Below, piece by piece: positions 46,986 to 57,559 of a stretch of DNA of 64,000 bases. The translations under genes were made by a program, and so were the position numbers. Each line of letters starts with the position of its first letter. The first letter of the stretch is position 1. The stretch spans positions 310,001 to 374,000 of the forward strand of contig NZ_JAUSRH010000003.1 in assembly GCF_030811715.1 (NCBI RefSeq), given 5' to 3'. Source of the DNA: Sinomonas atrocyanea (GTDB lineage Bacteria; Actinomycetota; Actinomycetes; Actinomycetales; Micrococcaceae). The notes beneath the pieces were generated by a model, which was not told the DNA's origin, did not search any database, and saw only the letters and a list, made by a program, of their open reading frames with translations.

Positions 46986-47696
46986 GTGACATCGAACGCC
47001 GCGACCTCCCCGCAGACCGCCCCGGATCCCCGCCCAGCCCAGGACCCCGGCGCACCCGTGGTCGGCGTGCTCGCCCTGCAGGGCGACGTGCGCGAGCACC
47101 TCGCGGCCCTCGAACAGGCCGGCGCCCGGGCCGTGAAGGTGCGCCGTCCCGAGGAGCTCGACGAGGTCGACGGCCTCGTGGTCCCCGGCGGGGAGTCGAC
47201 CACGATAGACAAGCTGGCGCGGGCCTTCGGCATCGCCGAGCCGCTGCGGGCCAAGATCCGTGCCGGGTTCCCGGTGTACGGCTCGTGCGCCGGGATGATC
47301 CTGCTCGCGGACGAGATCGCGGACCCCACCCCGGATCTCGCCGGGCGGCCCCAGGAGTCGTTCGGCGGCCTCGACATCACGGTGCGGCGCAACGCGTTCG
47401 GCCGCCAGCGGGAGTCGTTCGAGACGGACCTGGACTTCAAGGAGGTCGACCAGAGCCGCGGACCCGTCCACGCCGTGTTCATCCGCGGACCCTGGGTCGA
47501 GCGCGTCGGCCCGGACGTCGAGGTCCTCGCCGAGGTCGACCCCGCCCACGCGTCGCACACGGCGACGCTGGGAGGCAGGTCTAGAATTGTCGCAGTGCGT
47601 TCTGGACGGCTCCTCGCCACATCGTTCCACCCCGAGGTGACGGGCGAGACACGTATCCATGAACTTTTCATCCGCATGATCAGAGGAGAAGCGTAG
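46986..47696 (+). CDS. pdxT: Pyridoxal 5'-phosphate synthase glutaminase subunit
   Basis: A 236-aa class I glutaminase supplying ammonia to PdxS. The nucleophile Cys101 lies in VYGSCAGMI, the triad His/Glu in SFHPEVTGE, and the oxyanion stretch is VVPGGESTT. An N-terminal extension of about 24 residues precedes the family start [10 protein letters not shown]; an internal start would remove it, but the -10 box placement supports GTG 46986. It is followed 2 nt later by yebC. Confidence 0.96.
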   Translation: MTSNAATSPQTAPDPRPAQDPGAPVVGVLALQGDVREHLAALEQAGARAVKVRRPEELDEVDGLVVPGGESTTIDKLARAFGIAEPLRAKIRAGFPVYGSCAGMILLADEIADPTPDLAGRPQESFGGLDITVRRNAFGRQRESFETDLDFKEVDQSRGPVHAVFIRGPWVERVGPDVEVLAEVDPAHASHTATLGGRSRIVAVRSGRLLATSFHPEVTGETRIHELFIRMIRGEA

Positions 47697-47698
47697 GC

Positions 47699-48454
47699 AT
47701 GTCCGGCCACTCCAAGTGGGCGACCACCAAGCACAAGAAGGCTGTCGTCGACGCCAAGCGTGCCAAGGCGTTCGCCAAGTACATCAAGACCATCGAGGTC
47801 GCCGCGCGCATGGGCGGCCCGGACCTCTCGGGCAACCCCGCCCTCGATCTCGCGGTCAGCAAGGCCAAGAAGAACTCGGTCCCCAACGACAACATCGACC
47901 GGGCCATCAAGCGCGGCGCCGGTCTGACCGGCGAGGCCATCGAGTACACCGAGATCACCTATGAGGCCCGCGGCCCGCAGGGCTCGGCGCTGCTCATCGA
48001 GTGCCTGACCGAGAACCGCAACCGTGCCGCGGCGGACGTCCGTCTTGCGGTGACCCGCAACGGCGGCTCGATGGCCGACCAGGGCTCGGTCAACTACCTG
48101 TTCACCCGCAGGGGCGTCGTGGGCCTGCCCAAGAACGGCCTGTCCGAGGACGACCTCCTCCTTGCCGTCCTGGACGCCGGCGCGGAAGAGGTCAAGGACG
48201 GCGGCGAGAACTGGATCGTGTACTCGGAGCCCGGAGACCTGCAGGCGATCCGCGACGCACTGACCGAGGCCGGCATCGAGTACGACACCGACGAGGCCGA
48301 GTTCGTGCCCTCGATGGAGGTCCAGCTCGACGCGGACGGCGCGCGCAAGTTCGTGCGCCTCGTCGACGCGCTCGAGGACCTCGACGACGTCCAGAACGTC
48401 TACACCAACGCCGACATGAGCGACGAGGTCATGGCGGAGCTCGAGAACGACTGA
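47699..48454 (+). CDS. yebC: YebC/PmpR-family transcriptional regulator or translation factor
   Basis: A 251-aa protein of the YebC family ([31 protein letters not shown]-type [20 protein letters not shown]). Family members bind DNA and some help ribosomes through difficult sequences. It sits between pdxT and ruvC, a common arrangement. Confidence 0.96.
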   Translation: MSGHSKWATTKHKKAVVDAKRAKAFAKYIKTIEVAARMGGPDLSGNPALDLAVSKAKKNSVPNDNIDRAIKRGAGLTGEAIEYTEITYEARGPQGSALLIECLTENRNRAAADVRLAVTRNGGSMADQGSVNYLFTRRGVVGLPKNGLSEDDLLLAVLDAGAEEVKDGGENWIVYSEPGDLQAIRDALTEAGIEYDTDEAEFVPSMEVQLDADGARKFVRLVDALEDLDDVQNVYTNADMSDEVMAELEND

Positions 48455-48457
48455 GGC

Positions 48458-49093
48458 GTGGACTCCCCTGAGGCGCCCGGCGCGCGCGCTGCGGGGCCGG
48501 GCGCCGGGCTGAGGGTCCTGGGCGTCGACCCGGGCCTCACCCGCTGCGGGATCGGCGTCGTCGACGTCGCGGCGGACCGCCGGGCCACGCTCGTCGCCGT
48601 CGGCGTCGTGGGGACGAAGGCCGACGAGCCCCTCGACGTGCGCCTGCTGGCCATCGCCCGGGCGATCGACGAATGGCTCGACCGCCACGAGCCGGAGGTC
48701 GTCGCCGTCGAGCGCGTCTTCTCCCAGCTGAACGTGAGCACCGTCATGGGGGTCGCGCAGGCCTCGGGCGTGGTGATCGCCGCCGCGGCACGTCGCGGGA
48801 TCCCCGTGGCGCTGCACACCCCCAGCGAGGTCAAGGCCGCGGTGACCGGCAGCGGCCGCGCTGACAAGGAGGCCGTCACGCGGATGGTCACCAAGATCCT
48901 CCGGCTCGAGACGGCACCCCGCCCGGCCGATGCCGCCGACGCGCTGGCGCTCGCGCTCGCCCACGCGTGGCGGGGGAGCGCCCCCGGCTCGCCGTCGGCC
49001 GTGGGACGCACGACGGCGATGCAGGCCACGGCGCTCACGGCCGCACAGCGGCTGTGGCAGGAGGCCGAGGCGAAGGCGCGCCGCGGCCGGTGA
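48458..49093 (+). CDS. ruvC: Holliday junction resolvase RuvC
   Basis: A 211-aa RNase H-fold endonuclease that resolves Holliday junctions with RuvAB. The first catalytic Asp is in [12 protein letters not shown], the Glu in [11 protein letters not shown], and the final acidic pair in [12 protein letters not shown]. It starts with GTG 3 nt after yebC. The C-terminal residues EAKARRGR lie in a 32-bp sequence repeated just downstream. Confidence 0.95.
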   Translation: MDSPEAPGARAAGPGAGLRVLGVDPGLTRCGIGVVDVAADRRATLVAVGVVGTKADEPLDVRLLAIARAIDEWLDRHEPEVVAVERVFSQLNVSTVMGVAQASGVVIAAAARRGIPVALHTPSEVKAAVTGSGRADKEAVTRMVTKILRLETAPRPADAADALALALAHAWRGSAPGSPSAVGRTTAMQATALTAAQRLWQEAEAKARRGR

Positions 49094-49155
49094 GGCGAGC
49101 GGAGTCCGGGTGGCGGAAGGGCGGGCCGAGGCGAAGGCGCGCCGCGGCCGGTGAG
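49063..49155 (+). repeat. 32-bp direct repeat at the ruvC 3' end
   Basis: GGCCGAGGCGAAGGCGCG... at 49063-49094 recurs exactly at 49124-49155 (61-bp offset). Both copies encode AEAKARRGR and a stop in the same style, indicating a recent tandem duplication of the ruvC end. Confidence 0.9.
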
Positions 49156-49240
49156 CCGCGCCGACGCCGTCGACCGCTAGAGTTCTCGTAGATATGTTCG
49201 GATCCAATGGCCACGGCAACGGGCAAGGCAAGGGGTATCG

Positions 49241-49882
49241 GTGATCAGCTTCCTCCGCGGTCCGGTCGCCCACGTGGGGCTCTCCTCCGGCGTGATCGAC
49301 GTCAACGGTGCCGGCATGGCGTTCTGGGCTACCCCCCAGACCCTCGCAGGCCTCAGGGTCGGCCAGGAGGCGACCGTGCACACGTCGCTCGTGGTCCGTG
49401 AGGACTCCCTGACCCTCTTCGGGTTCGCGGACGCCGAGGAGCGCGAGGTCTTCGAGGTCCTGCTGGGGGTCTCCGGAGTGGGGCCGAGGCTCGCGCTGGC
49501 GGTCCTGGCGGTCCACAGCCCGGAGGCGGTGCGCGTCGCGGCCCATTCGGAGGATGCGAAGGCCTTCACCAAGGTGCCCGGCATCGGCCCGAAGGTCGGC
49601 GCCCGGCTCGTGCTCGAGCTCAAGGGCAAGCTCGTCCCGCTCGGGACGGGGGAGGAGCCCGCTGCCGCCGCCCCGGGGACCGATGCTCCGTGGAAGGCAC
49701 AGGTCATCGAGGCGATGGCATCGCTGGGCTGGAGCGAGAAGGATGCCGCCGCGAGCATCGAGAAGGCGATGGCCGACGCGCCGGAGGTCGCCGCCACGGG
49801 GAGCGTCCCCGAGATCCTGCGGGCCACGCTGCGCTGGCTGGGGCAGGGTGCTCGGGCGCTGAAGGCCGGGGCCCGTGGCTGA
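49241..49882 (+). CDS. ruvA: Holliday junction branch migration protein RuvA
   Basis: A 213-aa protein with the N-terminal OB fold ([12 protein letters not shown]), the helix-hairpin-helix motifs [16 protein letters not shown] and [19 protein letters not shown], and the C-terminal RuvB-binding helix bundle. TAGAGT at 49178-49183 may be a private promoter. GTG start; overlaps ruvB by 8 nt. Confidence 0.95.
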   Translation: MISFLRGPVAHVGLSSGVIDVNGAGMAFWATPQTLAGLRVGQEATVHTSLVVREDSLTLFGFADAEEREVFEVLLGVSGVGPRLALAVLAVHSPEAVRVAAHSEDAKAFTKVPGIGPKVGARLVLELKGKLVPLGTGEEPAAAAPGTDAPWKAQVIEAMASLGWSEKDAAASIEKAMADAPEVAATGSVPEILRATLRWLGQGARALKAGARG

Positions 49883-50945
49883 GCCGTCCCTCGTGGCGAG
49901 CCAGGAGGAGCCCGAGGAGCGGGTCCTCGAGGCGGCGCTGCGGCCCAAGTTCCTCGACGAGTTCGTCGGCCAGGGGCGCGTCCGCCGCCAGCTCTCGCTC
50001 GTGCTCGAGGCGAGCCGGATGCGCGGCCGCACCGCGGACCACGTCCTCCTCTCCGGCCCGCCCGGGCTGGGAAAGACCACGCTGGCCATGATCATCGCGG
50101 GGGAGATGAACGCGCCCCTGCGAATCTCCTCCGGCCCGGCGATCCAGCACGCCGGCGACCTCGCCGCGATCCTGTCCTCGCTCTCGGAGGGCGAGGTCCT
50201 CTTCCTCGACGAGATCCACCGCATGTCGCGCCCCGCCGAGGAGATGCTCTACATGGCGATGGAGGACTTCCGGGTCGACATCGTGGTGGGCAAGGGCGCG
50301 GGCGCGACCGCGATTCCGCTCGACCTGCCCCCGTTCACGCTCGTCGGCGCGACCACCCGGGCCGGGCTCCTGCCCGGGCCGCTGCGCGACCGCTTCGGAT
50401 TCACCGGCCACCTCGAGTTCTACACGGTCCAGGAACTCGAGCTCGTGCTGCGCCGCTCCGCTGGGCTCCTGGACCTGAAGGTGACCTCCGCCGGGTTCAC
50501 CGAGGTCGCGGGGCGGTCGCGGGGCACGCCGCGCATCGCGAACCGGCTCCTGCGCCGGGTCCGCGACTGGGCGCTCGTCCACGGCATCGACCAGATCGAC
50601 GCCCGGTCCGCGGGCGCCGCCCTCGACATGTACGAGGTTGATGCGCGGGGCCTCGACAGGCTCGACCGGGGGGTGCTGACTGCGCTCGTGACCAAGTTCG
50701 GCGGCGGCCCCGTGGGACTGTCCACGCTCGCGATCGCCGTCGGCGAGGAGCCGGAGACTGTGGAGACGGTCGCCGAGCCGTACCTGGTGCGCGAGGGCCT
50801 CATGGGCAGGACGCCCCGCGGCCGGATCGCGACGCCCCTCGCCTACGAGCACCTGGGCCTCCCGGTTCCGGCCACCGCGCCGTTCGCCGACAGCGCAACC
50901 CTCTTCGGTCCGGGCTCGGACGAGGCCGACGAATCGTTGGACTGA
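49875..50945 (+). CDS. ruvB: Holliday junction helicase RuvB
   Basis: A 356-aa AAA+ motor. Walker [10 protein letters not shown], Walker [10 protein letters not shown], sensor 1 LVGATTRAG, arginine finger in GPLRDRFGF, and a C-terminal winged helix (LGLP). It overlaps ruvA, so the three ruv products are co-expressed. Confidence 0.97.
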   Translation: MAEPSLVASQEEPEERVLEAALRPKFLDEFVGQGRVRRQLSLVLEASRMRGRTADHVLLSGPPGLGKTTLAMIIAGEMNAPLRISSGPAIQHAGDLAAILSSLSEGEVLFLDEIHRMSRPAEEMLYMAMEDFRVDIVVGKGAGATAIPLDLPPFTLVGATTRAGLLPGPLRDRFGFTGHLEFYTVQELELVLRRSAGLLDLKVTSAGFTEVAGRSRGTPRIANRLLRRVRDWALVHGIDQIDARSAGAALDMYEVDARGLDRLDRGVLTALVTKFGGGPVGLSTLAIAVGEEPETVETVAEPYLVREGLMGRTPRGRIATPLAYEHLGLPVPATAPFADSATLFGPGSDEADESLD

Positions 50946-50970
50946 TCGGGCGGCCACCGCGGCGTGCCCT

Positions 50971-51013
50971 TAGACTGGGATCGCACCCTCGCCCGGCCGA
51001 GGGCCTCTATGCT
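50971..51013 (+). promoter_or_regulatory. -10 boxes before yajC
   Basis: TAGACT (50971-50976) and TATGCT (51008-51013) lie in the ruvB-yajC gap and could start transcription of the yajC-secD-secF operon. Confidence 0.4.
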
Positions 51014-51066
51014 GCGCCCGGGACCCGCCCGAACGCTACCCGAGCCCCACACAGATTGGACCTCGT

Positions 51067-51522
51067 ATGGACCTGATGACCATCCTCCTGCTGGCTGTCT
51101 TCGCCTTCTTCATCTTCACCATGTTCCGGCGGAACAAGAAGACGCAGCAGCAGCAGGCTGAGATGCAGTCCAAGTTCCAGCCCGGCGTGGAGGTCATGAC
51201 CAGCTTCGGCCTCTACGGCAGGATCGTCTCGGTCAACGACGCCGAGAACAAGGTGGTCCTCGAACTGAGCCCCGGCAACGAGGCGACCGTCCACCGCCAG
51301 GCCGTGACCAAGGTCATCGAGCCCGCCGCCCCCGTGGCCGGCGAGCCCGCCGCGCCGATCGCCGGCGCCGGCGAGGGCACCCCCGAGGCCGGCCCGGCGC
51401 CGTCGTCCGGGATCACCCTCGGCAAGCCCGAGGAGGCGGCTCCCCGCCCGGAGGACCGGCTCGACGAGACGCCCGAGGAGACCCTGCGGCGCCTCAACGA
51501 CGAAGGCAACACCAGCAAGTAG
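51067..51522 (+). CDS. yajC: Preprotein translocase accessory subunit YajC
   Basis: A 151-aa single-pass protein: membrane helix 3-20 (LMTILLLAVFAFFIFTMF), a basic cytoplasmic segment and the family core MTSFGLYGRIVSV; the C-terminal 60 residues are Ala/Pro/Glu-rich. It associates with SecDF and YidC. Confidence 0.93.
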   Translation: MDLMTILLLAVFAFFIFTMFRRNKKTQQQQAEMQSKFQPGVEVMTSFGLYGRIVSVNDAENKVVLELSPGNEATVHRQAVTKVIEPAAPVAGEPAAPIAGAGEGTPEAGPAPSSGITLGKPEEAAPRPEDRLDETPEETLRRLNDEGNTSK

Positions 51523-51594
51523 CCGAACGCGCCGCCCGGCCACCGCCGGGCGGCTCCGCGCCCACAAGGCGCCGTCCCCCATCGAAGGACCACC

Positions 51595-53364
51595 ATGGCA
51601 CGATCCCGCACGCGGCCGGGACTGAAGACCCTCATCTCACTCGGCGTCATCCTGCTCGCCCTCGTCGGCATCCTCGGCGGCGGAAAGCTGGCCGGGCAGG
51701 CGTCCTGGGCGCCGAAGCTCGCCCTCGACCTCGAGGGCGGCACGGAGATGATCCTCGCCCCCAAGGTCTCGGGCGGGTCCGAGATCAACCAGGACCAGCT
51801 CAACCAGGCCGTCGAGATCATCCGGCAGCGCGTCGACGGCTCCGGCGTGTCCGAGGCCGAGATCAGCACCCAGTCCGGGCGCAACGTGGTGGTGAGCCTC
51901 CCCGGCACCCCCTCCGCGGAGACGCGGCAGCTCATCCAGGCCTCCGCGGACATGAACTTCCGTCCGGTCCTCACTGCCGGCGATCCGGCGGCCGTCCCGG
52001 CCGACCAGAGGCTCACGGCCGACAAGCTCCCGAAGCCCACGGCGGCCCCCAAGAACGCCAGCGACAGCAACTGGATCACCGCCGACGTCTACAAGCAGTA
52101 CGAGGCGCTCGACTGCACCAAGCCGCAGCCGGAGAGCACCCAGCGCTCGGACCCGAACAAGCCGCTCGTGACCTGCGAGCCCGCAGACGGGTCGCGGCCC
52201 GCGGCAAAGTACATCCTCGGCCCCGTCGAGGTCGTCGGCACGGACATCGCAGGGTCCTCCTTCCAGCTCCAGCAGGGGCGCCAGGGCGCCGTCACGAACG
52301 AGTGGGCCGTGAACATCCAGTTCAACGACGCCGGCACCCAGAAGTTCAAGGCCGTGACGGAGCGCCTCAACGGCTACTACGTCGCCAACCAGAACGATCC
52401 CAAGGCCCAGTTCGCGATCGTGCTGGACGACAGGGTCCTCTCGGCGCCCCGCACGCAGGCCGTCATCACCGACGGCCGTCCCCAGATCACCGGCAACTTC
52501 ACCCAGCAGAGCGCCCAGGCGCTCTCGGACCAGCTGCGCTACGGCGCCCTGCCGATCAGCTTCGATATCCAGAGCGAGGACCAGATCTCCGCGACGCTGG
52601 GCACCCAGCAGCTCGAGATGGGCCTCCTCGCCGGTGCGATCGGCCTGCTCCTCGTGGTCGTCTACTCGCTCTTCCAGTACCGCGCGCTCGGGTTCGTCAC
52701 GATCGCCTCGCTCGTGGTCGCCGGTGCGCTGACCTACCTCGCGATCGCCATCCTCGGCTGGACCGAGAACTACCGCCTGTCCCTGGCCGGCGTCGCGGGC
52801 CTCATCGTCGCGATCGGCCAGACGGCGGACTCGTTCATCGTCTACTTCGAGCGCATCCGCGACGAGCTCCGCGAGGGCCGCGGCCTGGTCTCCGCCGTCG
52901 AGAACGGGTGGAAGCGCGCCAAGCGCACCGTCCTGGCCTCCAAGGCCGTCAACCTGCTCGCCGCGGTGGTGCTGTACTTCGTCGCGGTCGGGAACGTCCG
53001 GGGCTTCGCCTTCACCCTCGGCCTCACCGCGATCGCCGACCTCATCGTCGTCTTCATGTTCACCCACCCGATGCTGCAGGTGCTCGCCCGCACCCGGTTC
53101 TTCGGGGAGGGCCACCGCTTCTCCGGGCTCGATCCGGAACGGCTGGGCGCCGTGCCCCTCTACCGGGGCGCAGGCCGGCTCCGCGAGGCCTCCGAGGCCG
53201 CGAGGGCCAACCTGAAGCCCAAGAACGCCGCCGCCGCCCGCGAGGCAGGCCGGCGGATGACCATTGCCGAGCGCCGCGCAGCGGAGGCCCAGAAGCAGTC
53301 CGAGATGACCGCGGCCTCCGGGCGGAGCGGCCGCGCGTCCAAGGGCGCGGGGGAGGAGAACTGA
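51595..53364 (+). CDS. secD: Protein translocase subunit SecD
   Basis: A 589-aa RND-like export motor with an N-terminal helix, DLEGGTEMILAPK, a large periplasmic-side domain (about 50-335), and six helices in the C-terminal half (MGLLAGAIGLLLVVVYSLFQYRALG, QTADSFIVYFERIRDELREG). It uses the proton gradient to complete protein secretion. Its stop overlaps the secF start by one base. Confidence 0.95.
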   Translation: MARSRTRPGLKTLISLGVILLALVGILGGGKLAGQASWAPKLALDLEGGTEMILAPKVSGGSEINQDQLNQAVEIIRQRVDGSGVSEAEISTQSGRNVVVSLPGTPSAETRQLIQASADMNFRPVLTAGDPAAVPADQRLTADKLPKPTAAPKNASDSNWITADVYKQYEALDCTKPQPESTQRSDPNKPLVTCEPADGSRPAAKYILGPVEVVGTDIAGSSFQLQQGRQGAVTNEWAVNIQFNDAGTQKFKAVTERLNGYYVANQNDPKAQFAIVLDDRVLSAPRTQAVITDGRPQITGNFTQQSAQALSDQLRYGALPISFDIQSEDQISATLGTQQLEMGLLAGAIGLLLVVVYSLFQYRALGFVTIASLVVAGALTYLAIAILGWTENYRLSLAGVAGLIVAIGQTADSFIVYFERIRDELREGRGLVSAVENGWKRAKRTVLASKAVNLLAAVVLYFVAVGNVRGFAFTLGLTAIADLIVVFMFTHPMLQVLARTRFFGEGHRFSGLDPERLGAVPLYRGAGRLREASEAARANLKPKNAAAAREAGRRMTIAERRAAEAQKQSEMTAASGRSGRASKGAGEEN

Positions 53365-54359
53365 TGTCCAACTTCTTCGCACGCTTCGGCAACGAGCTCT
53401 ACACCGGCAAGCGCTCCTACCCCTTCGTGGAGCGCAAGAAGGTCTGGCTCGGCACGGCCGCGGTGCTCGTGCTGATCTCGATCCTCATCCCGGTGTTCAC
53501 CGGCGGGTTCAACCTCGGCATCGAGTTCCGGGGCGGCAGCGAGTTCCGGATCTCCGACACGGCGTCCACCGACGTCCACCGCGGCGAGCAGGCCGTGGAC
53601 TCCGTGGCGCCCGGCAATCAGCCCCGGGTGAGCAACATCGCGCCCGGGACGATGCGGGTCCAGACGGAGCGGCTCAGCGACACCCAGACCCTCGAGGTGA
53701 AGGGCAAGCTCGCGGCCTCGTACGGGGTCGCCGCCGACCATGTCACGTCCTCGTTCGTCGGGCCGACGTGGGGGGCGGATGTGTCCAAGCAGGCCCTGCT
53801 GGGCTTCGTGATCTTCGTGGTCCTCGCCGCCGTGCTCATGGCGCTCTACTTCCGCACGTGGAAGATGTCGCTGTCCGCGCTCACCGGCATGTTCGTCACG
53901 ATGATCATCACCGCTGGCGTCTACGCGGCCAGCGGGTTCGAGGTCACGCCCTCGGCCATCATCGGGTTCCTGACGATCCTGAGCTACTCGCTCTACGACA
54001 CCGTGGTGGTCTTCGACAAGATCCGCGAGAACACCGCGGACATCACGGCGTCGACCCGCCGGACCTTCGCCGAGGAGGTCAACCTCGCCGTGAACCAGAC
54101 CCTCGTGCGCTCCATCAACACCATGATGGTCGCCGTGCTGCCCGTCGCCGCGATCCTCTTCATCGGCGCCGGCCTGCTCGGCGCGGGCACCCTGCGGGAC
54201 CTCTCCCTCGCCCTGTTCGTGGGCATCCTCATCGGCACCGCCGCGACGATCTTCATCGCAGCGCCGATGTACGCGTGGCTGCGTGAGCGGGAGCCCGGCC
54301 TCCGCCAGCAGGCGGAGCGTGTCGAGGCGCGTCGGTCCTCGGCGAACGCGGCCGTCTGA
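53364..54359 (+). CDS. secF: Protein translocase subunit SecF
   Basis: A 331-aa partner of SecD with six membrane segments, [10 protein letters not shown] in the external loop, and [18 protein letters not shown] in helix 4 and after. The extracytoplasmic loop is a little longer than in E. coli, as usual in actinobacteria. It ends the yajC-secD-secF set. Confidence 0.95.
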   Translation: MSNFFARFGNELYTGKRSYPFVERKKVWLGTAAVLVLISILIPVFTGGFNLGIEFRGGSEFRISDTASTDVHRGEQAVDSVAPGNQPRVSNIAPGTMRVQTERLSDTQTLEVKGKLAASYGVAADHVTSSFVGPTWGADVSKQALLGFVIFVVLAAVLMALYFRTWKMSLSALTGMFVTMIITAGVYAASGFEVTPSAIIGFLTILSYSLYDTVVVFDKIRENTADITASTRRTFAEEVNLAVNQTLVRSINTMMVAVLPVAAILFIGAGLLGAGTLRDLSLALFVGILIGTAATIFIAAPMYAWLREREPGLRQQAERVEARRSSANAAV

Positions 54360-54375
54360 GCGGCCACGCGGGGCA

Positions 54376-54381
54376 TACACT
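54376..54381 (+). promoter_or_regulatory. -10 box of the rel gene
   Basis: TACACT lies 35 nt before the GTG start of rel in the 56-bp gap after secF. Confidence 0.5.
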
Positions 54382-54415
54382 GAGGGAATCCCGTCAACGA
54401 ATGGAGGTCCCCTCG

Positions 54416-56836
54416 GTGGTGGAGCGTCCGACGTCGTCCCAGGCCCCGACCGGGGCGCCCGGTGCCGCGGGAAGCGGCACCGGGGGCCCGTCGTCGCCCG
54501 CGCGCACGGCGTCCCCCGCACCGCAGGCCGCCCCTGCGCCCGTGGGGGTAGGGGGGAACAGCCTGCTCGAGCGGCCCACGCTCGGACGCCGGGACTGGTC
54601 CTTTGCCCGCCTCGCGCGGCTGACCGGGCGCGGGCCCAGTGCCCACTCGCCGATCCTCGAGCCGCTACTGCGCACCGTGCGGGCCAACAACCCGCGCGAG
54701 GACTTCGACCTCATCCAGCGGGCATACGAGGTCGCCGAGCGCAGCCACCAGGGCCAGAAGCGCAAGAGTGGCGACCCCTACATCACCCATCCCGTCGCAG
54801 TCGCCACGATTCTGGCCGAGCTCGGGATGACCGGGACGACGCTCGCGGCGGCGCTCCTGCATGACACCGTCGAGGACACCTCCTACACGCTCGAGCAGCT
54901 GAAGAAGGACTTCGGCCCCGAGGTCGCGATGCTCGTGGACGGGGTCACGAAGCTCGACAAGGTCCAGTTCGGCGAGGCGGCCCAGTCGGAGACCGTGCGG
55001 AAGATGGTCGTGGCGATGGCCAAGGACATCCGCGTGCTCGTCATCAAACTCGCGGACCGGCTGCACAACGCGCGCACCTGGCGCTTCGTCTCGCCGGAGT
55101 CCTCGGCCCGCAAGGCCCGTGAGACGCTCGAGATCTTCGCCCCCCTTGCGCACCGGCTCGGCATGAACACCATCAAGTGGGAGCTCGAGGACCTCTCCTT
55201 CGCAGCGCTCTACCCCAAGGTGTACGAGGAGATCGTGCGCATGGTGGGGGCGCGCACGCCGGAGCGCGAGAAGCAGCTCTCGGTGATCCGGGCCCAGATC
55301 GCCGACGACCTGCGCGCGGCGAAGATCAAGGCCGAGATCACCGGACGCCCCAAGCACTACTACTCGATCTACCAGAAGATGATCGTCCGCCAGAAGGAAT
55401 TCGACGACATCAACGACCTCATGGGCGTGCGCGTCCTGGTCGACTCGGTGCGCGACTGCTATGCGGTGCTGGGCACCCTGCATGCTCGGTGGAACCCGCT
55501 CCCGGGCCGGTTCAAGGACTACATCGCGATGCCGAAGTTCAACATGTACCAGTCGCTGCACACGACGGTGATCGGGCCGAGCGGGAAGCCGGTCGAGATC
55601 CAGATCCGCACGCACGACATGCACCGGCGGGCCGAGTACGGCGTCGCGGCGCACTGGAAGTACAAGGACCAGTCGCGCACCCAGGGCCCCACGCCCAACG
55701 GCAAGGCCTCCGAGATGGGCTGGCTCCGCTCGCTCGTGGACTGGCAGCAGGAGACTTCGGACCCGGGGGAGTTCCTCGACTCGCTGCGGTTCGAGATCAA
55801 CGCGAAGGAAGTCTTCGTCTTCACGCCCAAGGGCGAGGTCATGGCTCTGCCTGCCGGGTCTACCCCGGTGGACTTCGCCTACGCGGTGCACACCGAGGTG
55901 GGCCACAGGACCATCGGCGCCCGGGTCAACGGCAAGCTCGTCCCGCTCAACAGCGAGCTCAACCATGGCGACTGGGTCGAGATCTTCACGTCGAAGGCGG
56001 AGGGCGCGGGCCCCAGCCAGGACTGGCAGCACTTCGTCAAGAGCGCGCGGGCCCGCAACAAGATCAGGCAATGGTTCTCGAAGGAGCGCCGCGAGGAGGC
56101 CATCGACAAGGGCAAGGAACTGCTCACCCGCGCTATGCGCAAGCAGAACCTCCCGCTCCAGCGGCTGCTCAGCCACGACGCGCTGCTCGCCGTCGCCCAG
56201 GAGTTCCGCTACCAGGACATCGCCGGGCTCTACGCCGGCATCGGCGACGGCCACGCCTCGGCGCAGTCGGTGGTCGAGAAGCTGGTGGACAGCCTCGGCG
56301 GGGCGGCGGGGGCGGCCGAGGACATCGCCGAGACCATTGCGCCCACCAAGGGCAGCATCCCGCCCAAGTACTCCAACTCGGGCGTGATCGTAAAGGGTGT
56401 CGGCGACGTCTGGGTCAAGCTGGCCCGCTGCTGCACGCCGGTGCCGCCGGACCCGATCATCGGGTTCGTCACGCGCGGCTCCGGGGTCTCGGTGCACCGG
56501 ACGGACTGCACGAACATCGCCACGCTGCGCGCGGAGCCGGACCGCATGGTCGACGTCGAGTGGGCGCCGACCCAGTCGAGCGTGTTCCTCGTCGAGATCC
56601 AGGTGGAGGCCCTCGACCGCAAGAGCCTGCTCTCGGACGTGACCCGCGTGCTCTCCGAGAACCACGTGAACATCCTCTCCGCCCACGTCCACACTTCCAC
56701 GGACCGTCTGGCCGTCTCGCGCTTCGCGTTCGAGATGGGCGATCCCAAGTACCTCAGCCACGTGCTGGGCGCGGTGCGCCGCATCGACGGCGTGTTCGAC
56801 GTCTACCGCACCACCGGCAACCGGCGGCGCACCTAG
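54416..56836 (+). CDS. rel: Bifunctional (p)ppGpp synthetase/hydrolase
   Basis: An 806-aa Rel protein controlling the stringent response. Domains: HD hydrolase at about 100-250 ([22 protein letters not shown]), synthetase at about 300-430 ([21 protein letters not shown]), TGS at about 465-530 ([24 protein letters not shown]), and a C-terminal ACT domain. The intact HD box means it both makes and degrades (p)ppGpp. GTG 54416 is preferred to ATG 54401 because GGAGG (54403-54407) lies 8 nt before it. Confidence 0.95.
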   Translation: MVERPTSSQAPTGAPGAAGSGTGGPSSPARTASPAPQAAPAPVGVGGNSLLERPTLGRRDWSFARLARLTGRGPSAHSPILEPLLRTVRANNPREDFDLIQRAYEVAERSHQGQKRKSGDPYITHPVAVATILAELGMTGTTLAAALLHDTVEDTSYTLEQLKKDFGPEVAMLVDGVTKLDKVQFGEAAQSETVRKMVVAMAKDIRVLVIKLADRLHNARTWRFVSPESSARKARETLEIFAPLAHRLGMNTIKWELEDLSFAALYPKVYEEIVRMVGARTPEREKQLSVIRAQIADDLRAAKIKAEITGRPKHYYSIYQKMIVRQKEFDDINDLMGVRVLVDSVRDCYAVLGTLHARWNPLPGRFKDYIAMPKFNMYQSLHTTVIGPSGKPVEIQIRTHDMHRRAEYGVAAHWKYKDQSRTQGPTPNGKASEMGWLRSLVDWQQETSDPGEFLDSLRFEINAKEVFVFTPKGEVMALPAGSTPVDFAYAVHTEVGHRTIGARVNGKLVPLNSELNHGDWVEIFTSKAEGAGPSQDWQHFVKSARARNKIRQWFSKERREEAIDKGKELLTRAMRKQNLPLQRLLSHDALLAVAQEFRYQDIAGLYAGIGDGHASAQSVVEKLVDSLGGAAGAAEDIAETIAPTKGSIPPKYSNSGVIVKGVGDVWVKLARCCTPVPPDPIIGFVTRGSGVSVHRTDCTNIATLRAEPDRMVDVEWAPTQSSVFLVEIQVEALDRKSLLSDVTRVLSENHVNILSAHVHTSTDRLAVSRFAFEMGDPKYLSHVLGAVRRIDGVFDVYRTTGNRRRT

Positions 56837-57423
56837 ACGAGCTGCGCGAGCAGCCCGCGGGCCCTCTCCTTGTGGGGCTGCCGGGGCATCGCCTCGAGTC
56901 CCGCGGACACGAGGGCCGCCGTGAGCCCCAGCCCGGGGTGGTCGAGGAGCCGCTGCAGCACCGGCAGCGCCACGTGGTCCTCGGAGTGGAGCGCGAGGTC
57001 GATCGCGGTGCGGAGGCCGCTCGTGACCCTCAGCCCCGCGATGTCGACGACGTCGAGGTCACCGAAGCGCACCTCGTGGACGAGGAGCCTGTCCCCGGTG
57101 CCGAGCCGCGCGAGCCGCCGGGTGCTCTCGACGAGCATCACCGGCCGCTCCGGCGCCGGGGCGCAGCCCAGGATCCACGCCGCGGTCATCCGGCCGGCCA
57201 CCGTCCGCTCGCGCACCCGCGGCGTGAGCGTCTGGGCCAGTGCGCGCGCCCGCAGCTGCGCCGTCGGACGGGCGGCCGCGGGGACGTACACCTGGGCGAG
57301 GATCCGGCGGACCACCCCGTCGGACTCCATCGCCTGCAGTTCTACGGCGCTGAACGGGCGGCCGGCCATGAGGACGGGCGGCCCGCCCAGGCTCGCACCG
57401 CGGAGGAGGAGGGAATCAGGCAT
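56833..57423 (-). CDS. AbiEi antitoxin-like protein without a visible partner
   Basis: A 196-aa protein with an N-terminal winged-helix-like segment ([26 protein letters not shown]) and a middle domain with [15 protein letters not shown] and [15 protein letters not shown], features shared by the type IV AbiEi antitoxin group and DUF559-type proteins. No nucleotidyltransferase toxin (AbiEii) is adjacent, so it may be an orphan regulator. It ends tail to tail with rel (4-nt overlap). Confidence 0.55.
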   Translation of the reverse strand: MPDSLLLRGASLGGPPVLMAGRPFSAVELQAMESDGVVRRILAQVYVPAAARPTAQLRARALAQTLTPRVRERTVAGRMTAAWILGCAPAPERPVMLVESTRRLARLGTGDRLLVHEVRFGDLDVVDIAGLRVTSGLRTAIDLALHSEDHVALPVLQRLLDHPGLGLTAALVSAGLEAMPRQPHKERARGLLAQLV

Positions 57424-57504
57424 ACGGCCATCATGCCCGCCGACGGTCCCGCGGTGCGCGCCGGCGGCGGCGCCTGTGGACAACGCTGCCGCGGAACGCA
57501 CTGA

Positions 57505-57538
57505 GGGCCCGGCACCGCCAGTTCACGGTACCGGGCCC
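57505..57538 (-). terminator. Hairpin after the DUF349 gene
   Basis: GGGCCCGG and CCGGGCCC with inner ACCG/CGGT (one C-A mismatch) enclose an 8-nt loop, 21 bp past the stop on the minus strand. Confidence 0.65.
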
Positions 57539-57559
57539 CCAGCAGAGAGCGGAGCCGGG

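Noticed and set aside
44106-50224. Long open frames antisense to asnB and to pdxT-yebC-ruvC-ruvA-ruvB
   Set aside because: They mirror highly conserved genes and have no family features, ribosome sites or promoters.
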